23,356 nucleotides of DNA from Polyangiaceae bacterium (GTDB taxonomy: Bacteria > Myxococcota > Polyangia > Polyangiales > Polyangiaceae). Where the stretch lies: contig JAICTU010000081.1 in assembly GCA_025936205.1 (NCBI GenBank), forward strand, positions 1 through 23,356. Direction: 5' to 3'. Positions within the stretch are counted from its first letter, which is position 1. Every line of letters begins with the position of its first letter. The notes beneath the pieces were generated by a model. That model ran no database searches and was not told where the DNA came from. It saw only the letters and a program-made list of their open reading frames with translations. Shown here one piece after another: positions 7,330 through 14,539 of this stretch. The translations under genes and the position numbers were made by a program.

Positions 7330-7890
7330 CTACTTCGCGGCAGCGGCTTCAGCCTCGCGCGCAGTCCCATTTCCGTTGCGCTGCCGCCGCGCGCGTTCAT
7401 CGTTGGCGGCGCTGTTTACGAACTCCACCGCGTAGCGCAGCATGGTGACACCGGCCGGCAATGCGTGGCCCTGAGTGCACTGGTAGATTCCGCCTGCCAG
7501 CATTCCGAGAAAGGTCACCGTATCCAGGTTGACCCGCCCTGCGCTGGCCAGATGTAGCTTTTGATCGCTATCGATCAAGGCGCGGCCGACCCGTGCGAGA
7601 TAAGGCTCCTCATCCACAGGCTGCAGGTCCAAATGCAGGAAGCCGCGCTGTTCTGCAGCTCGGAGTAGTGGGTCGATCGGTACGTCGTGCTCCAGCAGCA
7701 CGCTCTGCGTCAGCGGATTGACCTGCACGGAGTGCACCCCTGCCATTTTCGATAGCTCGCCCCGCAGCTGCTCGAAGTACTCTCGGTTGCCCTTCATGCC
7801 GCGCGTGCGCAGGCGTGTTCGCGTCGAGGTGCGGTGCACCACTCGCACGAAGGGGGCTGCGTTTGGGCCCGGACTGGTCGCTACCGTCAC
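7330..7890 (-). CDS. HMA-like-domain membrane protein, 186 aa, partner candidate of the P-type ATPase
   Basis: The GTG at 7890 overlaps the upstream gene's TGA (GTGA), a typical coupled start. Reading further upstream would overlap the DUF5132-like gene in another frame. Residues about 14-85 look like a beta-alpha-beta HMA-like fold (HMA_2 type), but the metal-binding CxxC is absent. In its place is H-R-T-S-T-R24-T-R26-L-R28. The second half has N-P-L-T-Q-S-V-L-L-E-H, the usual strand-turn-strand of such domains. Residues about 125-165 carry one or two short hydrophobic segments (VTFLGMLAGGIYQC, then ALPAGVTMLRYAVEFV), and the tail is polar and Ala/Lys-rich. The N-terminal domain matches the pattern at the start of the divergently encoded ATPase. 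A role as ATPase subunit or regulator is inference. Confidence 0.75.
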   Translation of the reverse strand: MTVATSPGPNAAPFVRVVHRTSTRTRLRTRGMKGNREYFEQLRGELSKMAGVHSVQVNPLTQSVLLEHDVPIDPLLRAAEQRGFLHLDLQPVDEEPYLARVGRALIDSDQKLHLASAGRVNLDTVTFLGMLAGGIYQCTQGHALPAGVTMLRYAVEFVNSAANDERARRQRNGNGTAREAEAAAAK

Positions 7891-8168
7891 GTGCGATCCA
7901 TCGCGGTCGACGACTTGTCCGCCTGCACGAGCTCCTCCCTCGCCTCCGCGAGCACGTCTTGCAGCGTTTCTCCCACGTAAGCGAAGAATTCCCGGCTCCT
8001 CTCGAGGCCGATCCACCCCGCCTTCAAGCTCGCCTTCGCCAAAGGCTTCATTTCGAGCCTGGCGAGTGGGCTGATCAGCGCGCCCAGCACCGGTGTGAAA
8101 TAGGGCGCGGCCCACTTGATCCCAAAGCCTATCGCGACTCCCGCCGCCAACACCGACTTGCTCGCCAT
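7887..8168 (-). CDS. DUF5132-like small membrane protein, 93 aa
   Basis: The ATG at 8168 is preceded by AGAGGA with 6-base spacing. The purines of this site are part of a small palindrome, AGAGG-T-CCTCT, at 8170-8180. The protein opens with a glycine-containing hydrophobic segment (VLAAGVAIGFGIKWAAPYF), a second semi-hydrophobic stretch (PVLGALISPLARLEMKPLAKASLKAGWIGLERSREFF split by basic residues) and an acidic amphipathic helix E-T-L-Q-D-V-L-A-E-A-R-E-E-L. This is the pattern of DUF5132 proteins, which as far as I know have no assigned biochemical function. It shares 4 bp with the HMA-like gene and is divergent from the P-type ATPase. Its shape recalls the mycobacterial PacL-type helpers of P-type ATPases (a single glycine-rich membrane helix followed by an Ala/Glu helix), but homology is not claimed. 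Confidence 0.75.
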   Translation of the reverse strand: MASKSVLAAGVAIGFGIKWAAPYFTPVLGALISPLARLEMKPLAKASLKAGWIGLERSREFFAYVGETLQDVLAEAREELVQADKSSTAMDRT

Positions 8169-8351
8169 CAGAGGTCCTCTCGTTGGGGAAATTGCTTCAC
8201 CCGTGTGCGGTGCATCCTATTTCTTTCTCGTTTCGAATGTCCACTGAGCTCCGTTGCGCGTTACGCAGATGTCACACAAGGCCCTGCGGCTGTACTCCGC
8301 AGCCGTTGATTGAGATTTGCAAAGTCCAGGCCACGGCCACATGCTCGCGCC
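8169..8351. promoter_or_regulatory. Divergent control region between the small membrane genes and the P-type ATPase
   Basis: About 180 bp contain the promoters of both arms of the ATPase cluster. Two mutually exclusive stems overlap at 8284-8305: CTGCGG-N7-CCGCAG (8284-8302) and CGGCTG-N7-CAGCCG (8287-8305). They lie 46-68 bases before the chosen ATPase start and could act as an RNA switch or as overlapping operators. I found no strong sigma-70 box pair. The best candidate, TTGCTT-N17-TCCTAT at 8192-8220, matches only half of each consensus. Confidence 0.4.
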
Positions 8352-11300
8352 GTGAACGATGGCGCTGCGCTCAGCTACTCGGGCATTCGACTTCGCTCCT
8401 CGGTACGCGGGCGCCACCGCCTCTGGATCGCTGGGCTCTATCGTAACGTGCCGCTCGAGCAAGAGCTCCGGCAGCGCCTCACCGCCGCGCGCCCCAAGCA
8501 TTCTCTCAGTGCCAACCTGATCACGGGCACACTGCTCGTCTGCACCGATGAGGCGCTCGATCCCAGCGGCTTGATGGCAGATATCGAAACGGTACTGCAC
8601 GACTTTTCTCTACGCACCGGCACCCCGCTGTTGGAGCTCGAGCGGCGCGGGCGCCAGCGTCCGGTGCACCTCGCGCTCGAAGTGCCGGCGCGCCGGCAAG
8701 CGGGCCATGCTCGCCCGCGCAACGGGGCGCACCTTGTCGCGCCGCAGGCGCTCAATGGCAAGCGTTCTTCCGCCATCAACGGGAAGAACGGCCATGCCGC
8801 GAATGCAGAGCACGAACCCGAGTCGGAGCCGGATTCGCAGCTTCGCTGGCACACGCTCGACAGCAGCCAGGTCGCTCAGCTGTTGCGGGTGGACTCTGCC
8901 CAGGGCCTGAGTGCCCTCGAGATCCGCGCGCGCACAGACCAATACGGGCCCAATCAGCTGCCGCAGCCCGAGACGCGATCGCGCTTGGCGCGCTTCATGG
9001 GGCAATTCAAGGATCTGCCTGTCCTGCTCCTGGCCGGCTCGGCGCTACTGTCCTGCGTGACCGGCGGCGTGGTGGACGGCGTGGTGATCCTGGCCGTGAT
9101 CGTCGCCAATGGGGTGATCGGCTACCTTACCGAGTCGAGCGCCGAGCGCACCATCGCCTCTCTCACGCGCCACTCCGCCAGCGACGCGGAGGTGCTTCGC
9201 GGCGGAGAGCTCGTGCGCATCCCGCTCTTCGAGGTCGTGCCTGGCGACGTCGTGGTGCTGCGCATGGGCAGCCTCGTGCCAGCCGACGCGCGACTGCTCG
9301 AGGCCTCGGACCTGAGTGTGGACGAATCGGCGCTCACGGGTGAGAGCGTACCGGCGAGCAAGGCTGCGCCGCGCATCGACGACGTGGATCTTCCGCTGGG
9401 CGACCGCGCCAACATGGTCTATCGCGGCACGCTCGTGACCGGCGGTAGCGGCCGGGCACTGGTGGTGGCCACGGGCGCCGAGACGGAGGTCGGGCGCTGG
9501 CAGTCGATGGTCGGCGAGGTGAAGCAGCCGGAGACGCCGATGCAACGCCAGCTGCGCGAGCTGGGTGAGCGCACGATGGTGATCGCCGGCGTGGTGTGCG
9601 GCGGCGTATTCGGGATCGGCCTCCTGCGCGGCAGCCCGTTGCTCCAGATGCTGCGCAGCTCGGTGTCGCTGGCGGTCGCAGCGGTGCCGGAGGGCTTGCC
9701 GACTGTGGCCATCACCACGCTCGCCATCGGCATCCAGCGCATGAAGCAGCGCCAGGTGATCGTGCGGAGGCTGGACGCGATCGAGACGCTCGGCTCGGTG
9801 CAGGTGCTGTGCTTCGACAAGACGGGTACCATCACCTACAACCGCATGCGCGTGCTGCGGGTGGCCGCTGGCCGTCGGGAACTGACGCTCTCCGGCAAGC
9901 AACTGCTGGATGGCCACGGCGAAGTCTCCGCACAATCGAGCCCCGAGCTCCGCTGGCTGCTGCGCGTGGCGGCGCTGTGCAGCGAAATCCAGCTGCAATA
10001 CGACGGCACTACGCTGGTCGAGTGCGCAGGCAGCCCCACCGAAAAGGCTCTGGTCGAGATGGCGCTCGAGCTCGGCGTGGACGTGCAAGGGCTACGCGGC
10101 GCCTACCCACGCCAATCCACCGTCGAGCGGACGGAGACGCGGCGGCTCATGGCCACCATTCACCGCCGGAGCGGGGCGCCGTCCGGTGAAGCTCCTCATC
10201 TGGTCGCGGTCAAGGGCTCCCCAGAAGACGTGCTGGACCTGTGCCGCAACCAGCTGCGCGACGGACAGATCGTGGAGCTGAGCGACGAAGACCGCCGCGC
10301 CATCCTGCGCGAGAACGCGGGTATGTCGAGCGACGCGCTGCGTGTGCTGGGCCTGGCCTATCGGGAGCACGAATCCGAGCCCGAGTCCTTCGACCAGGAG
10401 CTGATCTGGCTCGGGCTGACAGGCCTGGCCGATCCTCCGCGCGAGGGACTGCCCGAGCTGATCGCGCAATTCCGCAAGGCGGGCGTGCGCAGCGTGATGA
10501 TCACGGGCGACCAGAGCGCCACGGCCTACGCGGTCGCCAAGCAGATCGGCCTGGCCGAGGACGGTGAGCTGCAGACGCTCGACTCGATCGAGCTCGAGCG
10601 CATGAACCCCGAGCTGCTGGCGGAGATCGTCCCCAACATTCAGGTCTTCTCCCGCGTCAGTCCCCGCCACAAGCTGCGCATCGTCCAGGCGCTGCAGAGG
10701 TCCGGGCAGGTCGTGGCGATGACCGGCGACGGCATCAACGACTGCCCCGCGCTCAAGGCGGCCGACGTCGGCGTCGCCATGGGCGGAGGCAAGAGCCCCG
10801 TGGCGCGCGAGGTCGCGGACGTGATCCTGGAGACCGACGACCTGCATGCCATGCTCGTCGCCATCGAGCAGGGCCGGGTGATCCACGCCGACATCAAGAA
10901 GGCGGTGCGCTTCATCCTGGCCACCAACCTGAGCGAGATCTTGCTCACGCTAGCCTCGGTGGCCATGGGCTTTGGCGAGAGCATGAGCCCGCTGCAGCTG
11001 CTCTGGATCAACCTGGTCTCGGATATTTTCCCCGAGCTGGCGCTGGCCTTGCAGCCCTCGGAGGACGACGTGTTGCTGCGGCCGCCGCGCGAACCGGGCA
11101 CGCCGATGTTCTCGAAGCAAGAATTCCGGCACATGGCCATCGAGGGCAGCGTGCTCACGGCCGGCGCGTTCGCCGCGTACACGTACGGCATCTCTCGCTA
11201 CGGGCAGTCGCCCAACGCGCGTGCGCTTTCGTTCGTCACGCTCACGGCGGCGCAACTGCTCCACGCCTTCAGCACGCGCTCGGAGAAGCACAACATCTTC

Positions 11301-11597
11301 GATTCGCACCGCTCACCGCCGAATCCGTACGTGCCGCTGTCCGTGGGCGGCGGCATCGCGCTCACGCTGCTCATCCAGCTGGTCCCGGCCACGTGCAAGC
11401 TGTTCGGCTCGCGCCCGCTGCCCGCCTTCGACTGGCTGATCGCGAGCCTGGGCGCCGCGGCACCGCTGCTCGCGAACGAAGTCGCGAAGGCGGTGCGCTA
11501 TGCGCCGTCCCGCAGACGCCGGGCACCGCGATCTGGAACAGGGGCTGCACAATCGCCCCTGGCACTGCCCGCTCCGGTGCTCCCGGCTGCGGAATGA
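8352..11597 (+). CDS. P-type cation-transporting ATPase with N-terminal HMA-like domain
   Basis: This is a pump of about 1081 residues. The start is uncertain: GTG at 8352 is used, TTG at 8310 is the alternative, and neither has a good ribosome binding site. An HMA-like domain without CxxC covers about 10-85 (R19-G-R21-H-R23), then a Gly/Asn/Ala-rich linker, then a cation-ATPase N-terminal segment. Core motifs are TGES (329-332), P446-E-G-L-P in M4, phosphorylated D489-K-T-G-T, KGSPE in the nucleotide domain and TGDGIND ending at D797. The type II (Ca-like) ion site looks preserved: E447, N859 and E862 (NLSE, M5), N887, S890 and D891 (M6; SERCA has Thr where S890 lies). This is not the CPC/SPC signature of heavy-metal P1B pumps, so Ca2+, Mn2+ or another hard cation is likelier. 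The next gene starts 15 bp downstream. Confidence 0.9.
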   Translation: MNDGAALSYSGIRLRSSVRGRHRLWIAGLYRNVPLEQELRQRLTAARPKHSLSANLITGTLLVCTDEALDPSGLMADIETVLHDFSLRTGTPLLELERRGRQRPVHLALEVPARRQAGHARPRNGAHLVAPQALNGKRSSAINGKNGHAANAEHEPESEPDSQLRWHTLDSSQVAQLLRVDSAQGLSALEIRARTDQYGPNQLPQPETRSRLARFMGQFKDLPVLLLAGSALLSCVTGGVVDGVVILAVIVANGVIGYLTESSAERTIASLTRHSASDAEVLRGGELVRIPLFEVVPGDVVVLRMGSLVPADARLLEASDLSVDESALTGESVPASKAAPRIDDVDLPLGDRANMVYRGTLVTGGSGRALVVATGAETEVGRWQSMVGEVKQPETPMQRQLRELGERTMVIAGVVCGGVFGIGLLRGSPLLQMLRSSVSLAVAAVPEGLPTVAITTLAIGIQRMKQRQVIVRRLDAIETLGSVQVLCFDKTGTITYNRMRVLRVAAGRRELTLSGKQLLDGHGEVSAQSSPELRWLLRVAALCSEIQLQYDGTTLVECAGSPTEKALVEMALELGVDVQGLRGAYPRQSTVERTETRRLMATIHRRSGAPSGEAPHLVAVKGSPEDVLDLCRNQLRDGQIVELSDEDRRAILRENAGMSSDALRVLGLAYREHESEPESFDQELIWLGLTGLADPPREGLPELIAQFRKAGVRSVMITGDQSATAYAVAKQIGLAEDGELQTLDSIELERMNPELLAEIVPNIQVFSRVSPRHKLRIVQALQRSGQVVAMTGDGINDCPALKAADVGVAMGGGKSPVAREVADVILETDDLHAMLVAIEQGRVIHADIKKAVRFILATNLSEILLTLASVAMGFGESMSPLQLLWINLVSDIFPELALALQPSEDDVLLRPPREPGTPMFSKQEFRHMAIEGSVLTAGAFAAYTYGISRYGQSPNARALSFVTLTAAQLLHAFSTRSEKHNIFDSHRSPPNPYVPLSVGGGIALTLLIQLVPATCKLFGSRPLPAFDWLIASLGAAAPLLANEVAKAVRYAPSRRRRAPRSGTGAAQSPLALPAPVLPAAE

Positions 11598-11612
11598 TTG
11601 GGAGCTGAGTCC

Positions 11613-12773
11613 ATGCAGGCAGAGTTCGTCTTCTCCTCCGAGTCCGTGACACGCGGACACCCGGACAAGCTGTGCGATCAGATCAGCGACAAGATCGCGG
11701 CCGGCTATTTGACGAAGGATCCCAATGCGCGGGTGGTGGCGGAGGCGGCCATGTCGACTGGCATCGTCTTCACCAGTACCCGCTTCTGGTCGCGCTTTGG
11801 TGTAGACGCTTCCGCGCTCGCGCGCGAAGCCATTACCGAGGCAGGCTATGTGGAGGGCAAGTTCAAGGCCCGCACCTGCACGATCATGAGCAGCTTGATC
11901 GAGAGCAGCTCACCGGAGGGCGAGAGCGGCGCCGATGCCTACGGCGATGACGCGCTCGCCAACGGCCAGTCGACGGTGTTCGGCTTCGCGTGCAATCACA
12001 CGCCCGAGTTGATGCCGCTGCCGATCTCGCTCGCGCACAAGCTGGTGCGACGGCTGGACGAGGTACGGGAAAGCAAGGAGTTGCCGTACCTGAGCCCGGA
12101 CGGCAAGACCCAGGTCGCGGTCGAATTCCGGCGCAGCCGCCCCTATCGCATCTATGGGGTCAGCATCAGCGCCGGTCAGAGCAAGGACGGCATTCCCGCG
12201 CGCAAGCAGCTGGAGGATGACATCCGGGAGCGCGTGCTGGCGCCGGCCTTCGCCAACGAGCCGATTCGGCCGGACGGGGACACGCGCATCTTGATCCATC
12301 CCGGAGGCAAGGGCGGGCCGTACCGCCATGCAGGTCTCACTGGGCGCAAAGGCGGCGCCGACACGTACGGCGAGTTCGCCCGACGCTCGGACTCGGCGCT
12401 GAGCGGAAAAGATCCGACTCGCGTCGAGCGCATCGGGTCGTACGCCGCGCGCTACGCGGCCAAGCACGTCGTGGCCGCGGGGCTCGCCGAGCAGTGCGAG
12501 GTTCAGCTCAGCTACTGGATCGGCTCACCCGGCCCCGTCAGTCTGCAGGTCGAGACGTTCGGTACCAGCAAGGTGAGCGAAGACGAAATCGCGCAGCGGC
12601 TTCGGCGCCATTTCGACTTTCGCGTCGGAGCGCTGCTGCGCCATTTCAAGATTCGCGAGCTGGACCCGGAGAAGCTCTTTCCCAGGCTCGCCGTCTACGG
12701 CCACTTCGGCCGCACCGATCTGCCGCTGCCCTGGGAAGCGCTCGACTTCGTCGACGCGATTCGTCAGGGATAG
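11613..12773 (+). CDS. Divergent S-adenosylmethionine synthetase-like protein
   Basis: The protein is 386 residues, close to normal MetK length. The ATG at 11613 follows GGGAG by 8 bases; a TTG at 11598 lacks such support. MAT-fold landmarks present are G-H16-P-D18-K19 (phosphate and Mg2+ binding), E44, FGFACN-x-TPELMPLP near 124-137, GLTGRK (R245, K246), DTYG, SGKDP (K266) and YAARYAAK. Two canonical pieces are altered. The Q-S-x-D-I motif is missing, and the GAGDQG loop is replaced by A-N-G119-Q-S-T, so the conserved substrate-contacting Asp is Gly. It is either a specialised MAT paralog with a different substrate range or a weakly active one. A normal metK would be expected elsewhere. It sits 15 bp after the ATPase gene and is very likely co-transcribed with it. 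I leave the symbol blank because orthology to metK is doubtful. Confidence 0.82.
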   Translation: MQAEFVFSSESVTRGHPDKLCDQISDKIAAGYLTKDPNARVVAEAAMSTGIVFTSTRFWSRFGVDASALAREAITEAGYVEGKFKARTCTIMSSLIESSSPEGESGADAYGDDALANGQSTVFGFACNHTPELMPLPISLAHKLVRRLDEVRESKELPYLSPDGKTQVAVEFRRSRPYRIYGVSISAGQSKDGIPARKQLEDDIRERVLAPAFANEPIRPDGDTRILIHPGGKGGPYRHAGLTGRKGGADTYGEFARRSDSALSGKDPTRVERIGSYAARYAAKHVVAAGLAEQCEVQLSYWIGSPGPVSLQVETFGTSKVSEDEIAQRLRRHFDFRVGALLRHFKIRELDPEKLFPRLAVYGHFGRTDLPLPWEALDFVDAIRQG

Positions 12774-12808
12774 GGCCGCCAGGGATAGGGCCACCGCGGT
12801 ATAGGGCC
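12765..12808 (+). repeat. 15-bp-period tandem repeat across the MAT-like stop codon
   Basis: CAGGGATAGGGCC occurs at 12765-12777 and again at 12780-12792, followed by a partial third copy (TATAGGGCC) ending at 12808. The first unit contains the TAG stop of the MAT-like gene at 12771-12773. The repeat fills the 38-bp gap before the convergent small membrane gene. It may be a replication-slippage product. No terminator-like stem is obvious here. Confidence 0.7.
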
Positions 12809-12811
12809 CGC

Positions 12812-13171
12812 TCACACCGGCGGCGCGACTCGGGGCGGTTCCTTGGGCCTGGTCATCGCAGAGCGTGCGCGGTGGAGTGCACGCTTGCCCTGCTCCAGCA
12901 CCTTCTGCCGCGTCTCAGACCCGGACTCATGGGCGAGCAGCGCCGTCGCGCCGATGCCGGCGAGGATACCCACTGCCAGCTCGACTTCGATCAACGCGGT
13001 CGCCGCTGCGACGGTGGCCACCGCTCCGAGCGGGTGCTGCTTGATCATGGAGATCGCCTCGCGCATCAGGTGTGCGCCCGGCGCAGGGCTCACCGTCGGA
13101 GGATCCTGCGTCGTTGGTGCCGTGTCGGCGCCAACCTCTGAAGCCGAGCCTGCCGTTGCTGGTTCGTTCAT
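12812..13171 (-). CDS. Small proline-flanked membrane protein, 119 aa
   Basis: The ATG at 13171 has AAAGGA 8 bases upstream. The protein has a disordered, Pro/Thr/Ala-rich N-terminus (about 1-35), a helix containing M-I-K-Q-H-P, and a long hydrophobic Ala/Gly segment at about 48-83 (VATVAAATALIEVELAVGILAGIGATALLA) that contains two acidic residues and a G-x-x-x-G-style face. A basic helix (R-Q-K-V-L-E-Q-G-K-R-A-L-H-R-A-R) and a Pro/Arg tail follow. I do not recognise a named family. Its architecture resembles the DUF5132-like peptide on the other side of the ATPase: a glycine-rich membrane hairpin followed by a charged amphipathic helix. It therefore may belong to the same system. It converges on the MAT-like gene. 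Confidence 0.65.
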   Translation of the reverse strand: MNEPATAGSASEVGADTAPTTQDPPTVSPAPGAHLMREAISMIKQHPLGAVATVAAATALIEVELAVGILAGIGATALLAHESGSETRQKVLEQGKRALHRARSAMTRPKEPPRVAPPV

Positions 13172-13381
13172 GACTGCATCCTTTCGCGCAGCTGTGCTCT
13201 TCGCTGCGCCCGCCGGTGCCCATATTCACACAAAGGACACCGTGGGCAAGAGCTGCTCCACCATTTCCTCGTTGAGCGCGCACACGCCCCAGCGTGCCGG
13301 GCATTCTGCCTCGAGGTGTTACCAGTGCGAGACCAACCGGTCTTCAACTGGAAACCATCGCTGCACTCACGGTCGATCAGT

Positions 13382-13399
13382 TGCAACGATCTGCAACGA
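13382..13399. repeat. Direct repeat TGCAACGA, 10-bp period
   Basis: Two exact TGCAACGA copies (13382-13389 and 13392-13399) lie directly beyond the stop of the hydrolase gene and about 210 bp upstream of the small membrane protein gene. Spacing of one helical turn would suit a tandem regulator site, but the distance from any start makes the role unclear. Confidence 0.3.
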
Positions 13400-13400
13400 A

Positions 13401-14456
13401 TCAATGCGCGAGACCTTCCAGCAACGCGCGATGGAACCGCGCTGGATCCTGGATCTGCGGCGCATGACCGAGCTCATCGAACATCACGAGCTTGCCCTGG
13501 GGAATTCTCGCCACCGCCGCTGGGGCGAGCTGGGCGTATTGCCCGAGCGTCTTGCGCACTGCCTCGGGAGCCAGCGCCTTGCCGATGGCCGTGTTGTCCT
13601 TCTTACCAATCAGCAACAAGACCGGCATGGCCAGCTTCTCCAGCTCGTAGATCACGGGCTGCGTGTAGATCATGTCGTACGTGAGCGCCGAGTCCCACGC
13701 CACGCGCTGCTTGCCGGGTCCGCGGTACATCCCCGCCAGCATCTCGACCCACACGTCGTACTCCGGCTTCCAGGTATCGGCGTAGTACGTGGCCTTCTGG
13801 TAGCTGCGGATCTTCTCGGCGCTGTTCTGTAGCTCAGCTGCATACCAGGCGTCGACGCTCTGGTACGGCACGCCCTTGCTCTTCCAATCCTCGAGCCCGA
13901 TCGGGTTCACCAGCACCAGCTTCTCGATCGAGCTCGGATACAGAAGCGCGTAGCGCGTCGCCAGCATGCCCCCCATGGAGTGCCCCACCAGCACGAACTT
14001 CAACACGCCCAGGCTCGCCAGCAGCCGTCGCGTATTCTCGGCCAGCTGCTGAAAGCTGAACTGATAGCTCTGCGGCTTGCTCGACTTGCAGAAGCCGACC
14101 TGGTCGGGAGCGATCACGCGATAGCCGGCGCCGCGCAACGCTTCGATCGTGGCGCGCCACGTCCCCGCGCAGAAGTTCTTTCCGTGCAACAGCACGACGC
14201 TGCGCCCGTTCGGGGTTCCGCTCGGCGCCACATCGAGATAGGCCATGTGCAACTTCTGCTGCTGCGACTCGAACTCGAAGCTCTTCACCGGGTAGGGATA
14301 GGCAAACTCCTCCAGCTCCGCGCCATAGCTCGCAGCGCTGACCGGCGTGGCCTTGGCCGGCCTTGGTGCGGCGGCTGGTGCGGCCGCAGAGATCGAGGCC
14401 AGCAGATTCCAGGCGAGCAGATTGGCTGCGAAGAAGGCGACAAGCTGTTTCGACAT
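13401..14456 (-). CDS. Secreted alpha/beta hydrolase
   Basis: This is a 351-residue serine hydrolase with a cleavable signal peptide (about 1-25, AFFAANLLAWNLLASISAAA) and an Ala/Pro linker, so it should act in the periplasm or outside the cell. The alpha/beta-hydrolase core starts near 65. It has the oxyanion H91-G92 motif, the nucleophile elbow G-H-S160-M-G-G, an acid at D287 in I-G-K-K-D-N-T-A and H331 in E-L-G-H-A-P-Q. The cap region (about 190-260) is Tyr/Trp-rich. The order and motifs match proline iminopeptidase, epoxide hydrolase and haloperoxidase-like esterases; the substrate cannot be chosen from sequence. It lies 83 bp downstream of purL on the same strand. Co-transcription is possible but a functional link is unlikely. 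No strong ribosome binding site precedes the ATG at 14456. Confidence 0.85.
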   Translation of the reverse strand: MSKQLVAFFAANLLAWNLLASISAAAPAAAPRPAKATPVSAASYGAELEEFAYPYPVKSFEFESQQQKLHMAYLDVAPSGTPNGRSVVLLHGKNFCAGTWRATIEALRGAGYRVIAPDQVGFCKSSKPQSYQFSFQQLAENTRRLLASLGVLKFVLVGHSMGGMLATRYALLYPSSIEKLVLVNPIGLEDWKSKGVPYQSVDAWYAAELQNSAEKIRSYQKATYYADTWKPEYDVWVEMLAGMYRGPGKQRVAWDSALTYDMIYTQPVIYELEKLAMPVLLLIGKKDNTAIGKALAPEAVRKTLGQYAQLAPAAVARIPQGKLVMFDELGHAPQIQDPARFHRALLEGLAH

Positions 14457-14539
14457 GCTCGCCAGGCTAGCGGTGCCGGCAATCTTCGGCAGCCCCAGCC
14501 ACGCCGGAGTGGCGTTTCGCTGCTCACAGCGGCAGCGGT

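Noticed and set aside
7069..7557. A 162-codon plus-strand frame spanning the 7055-7329 gap
   Set aside because: More than a third is antisense to the HMA-like gene, the composition is Arg/Ser/Ala noise, and no ribosome binding site is visible.
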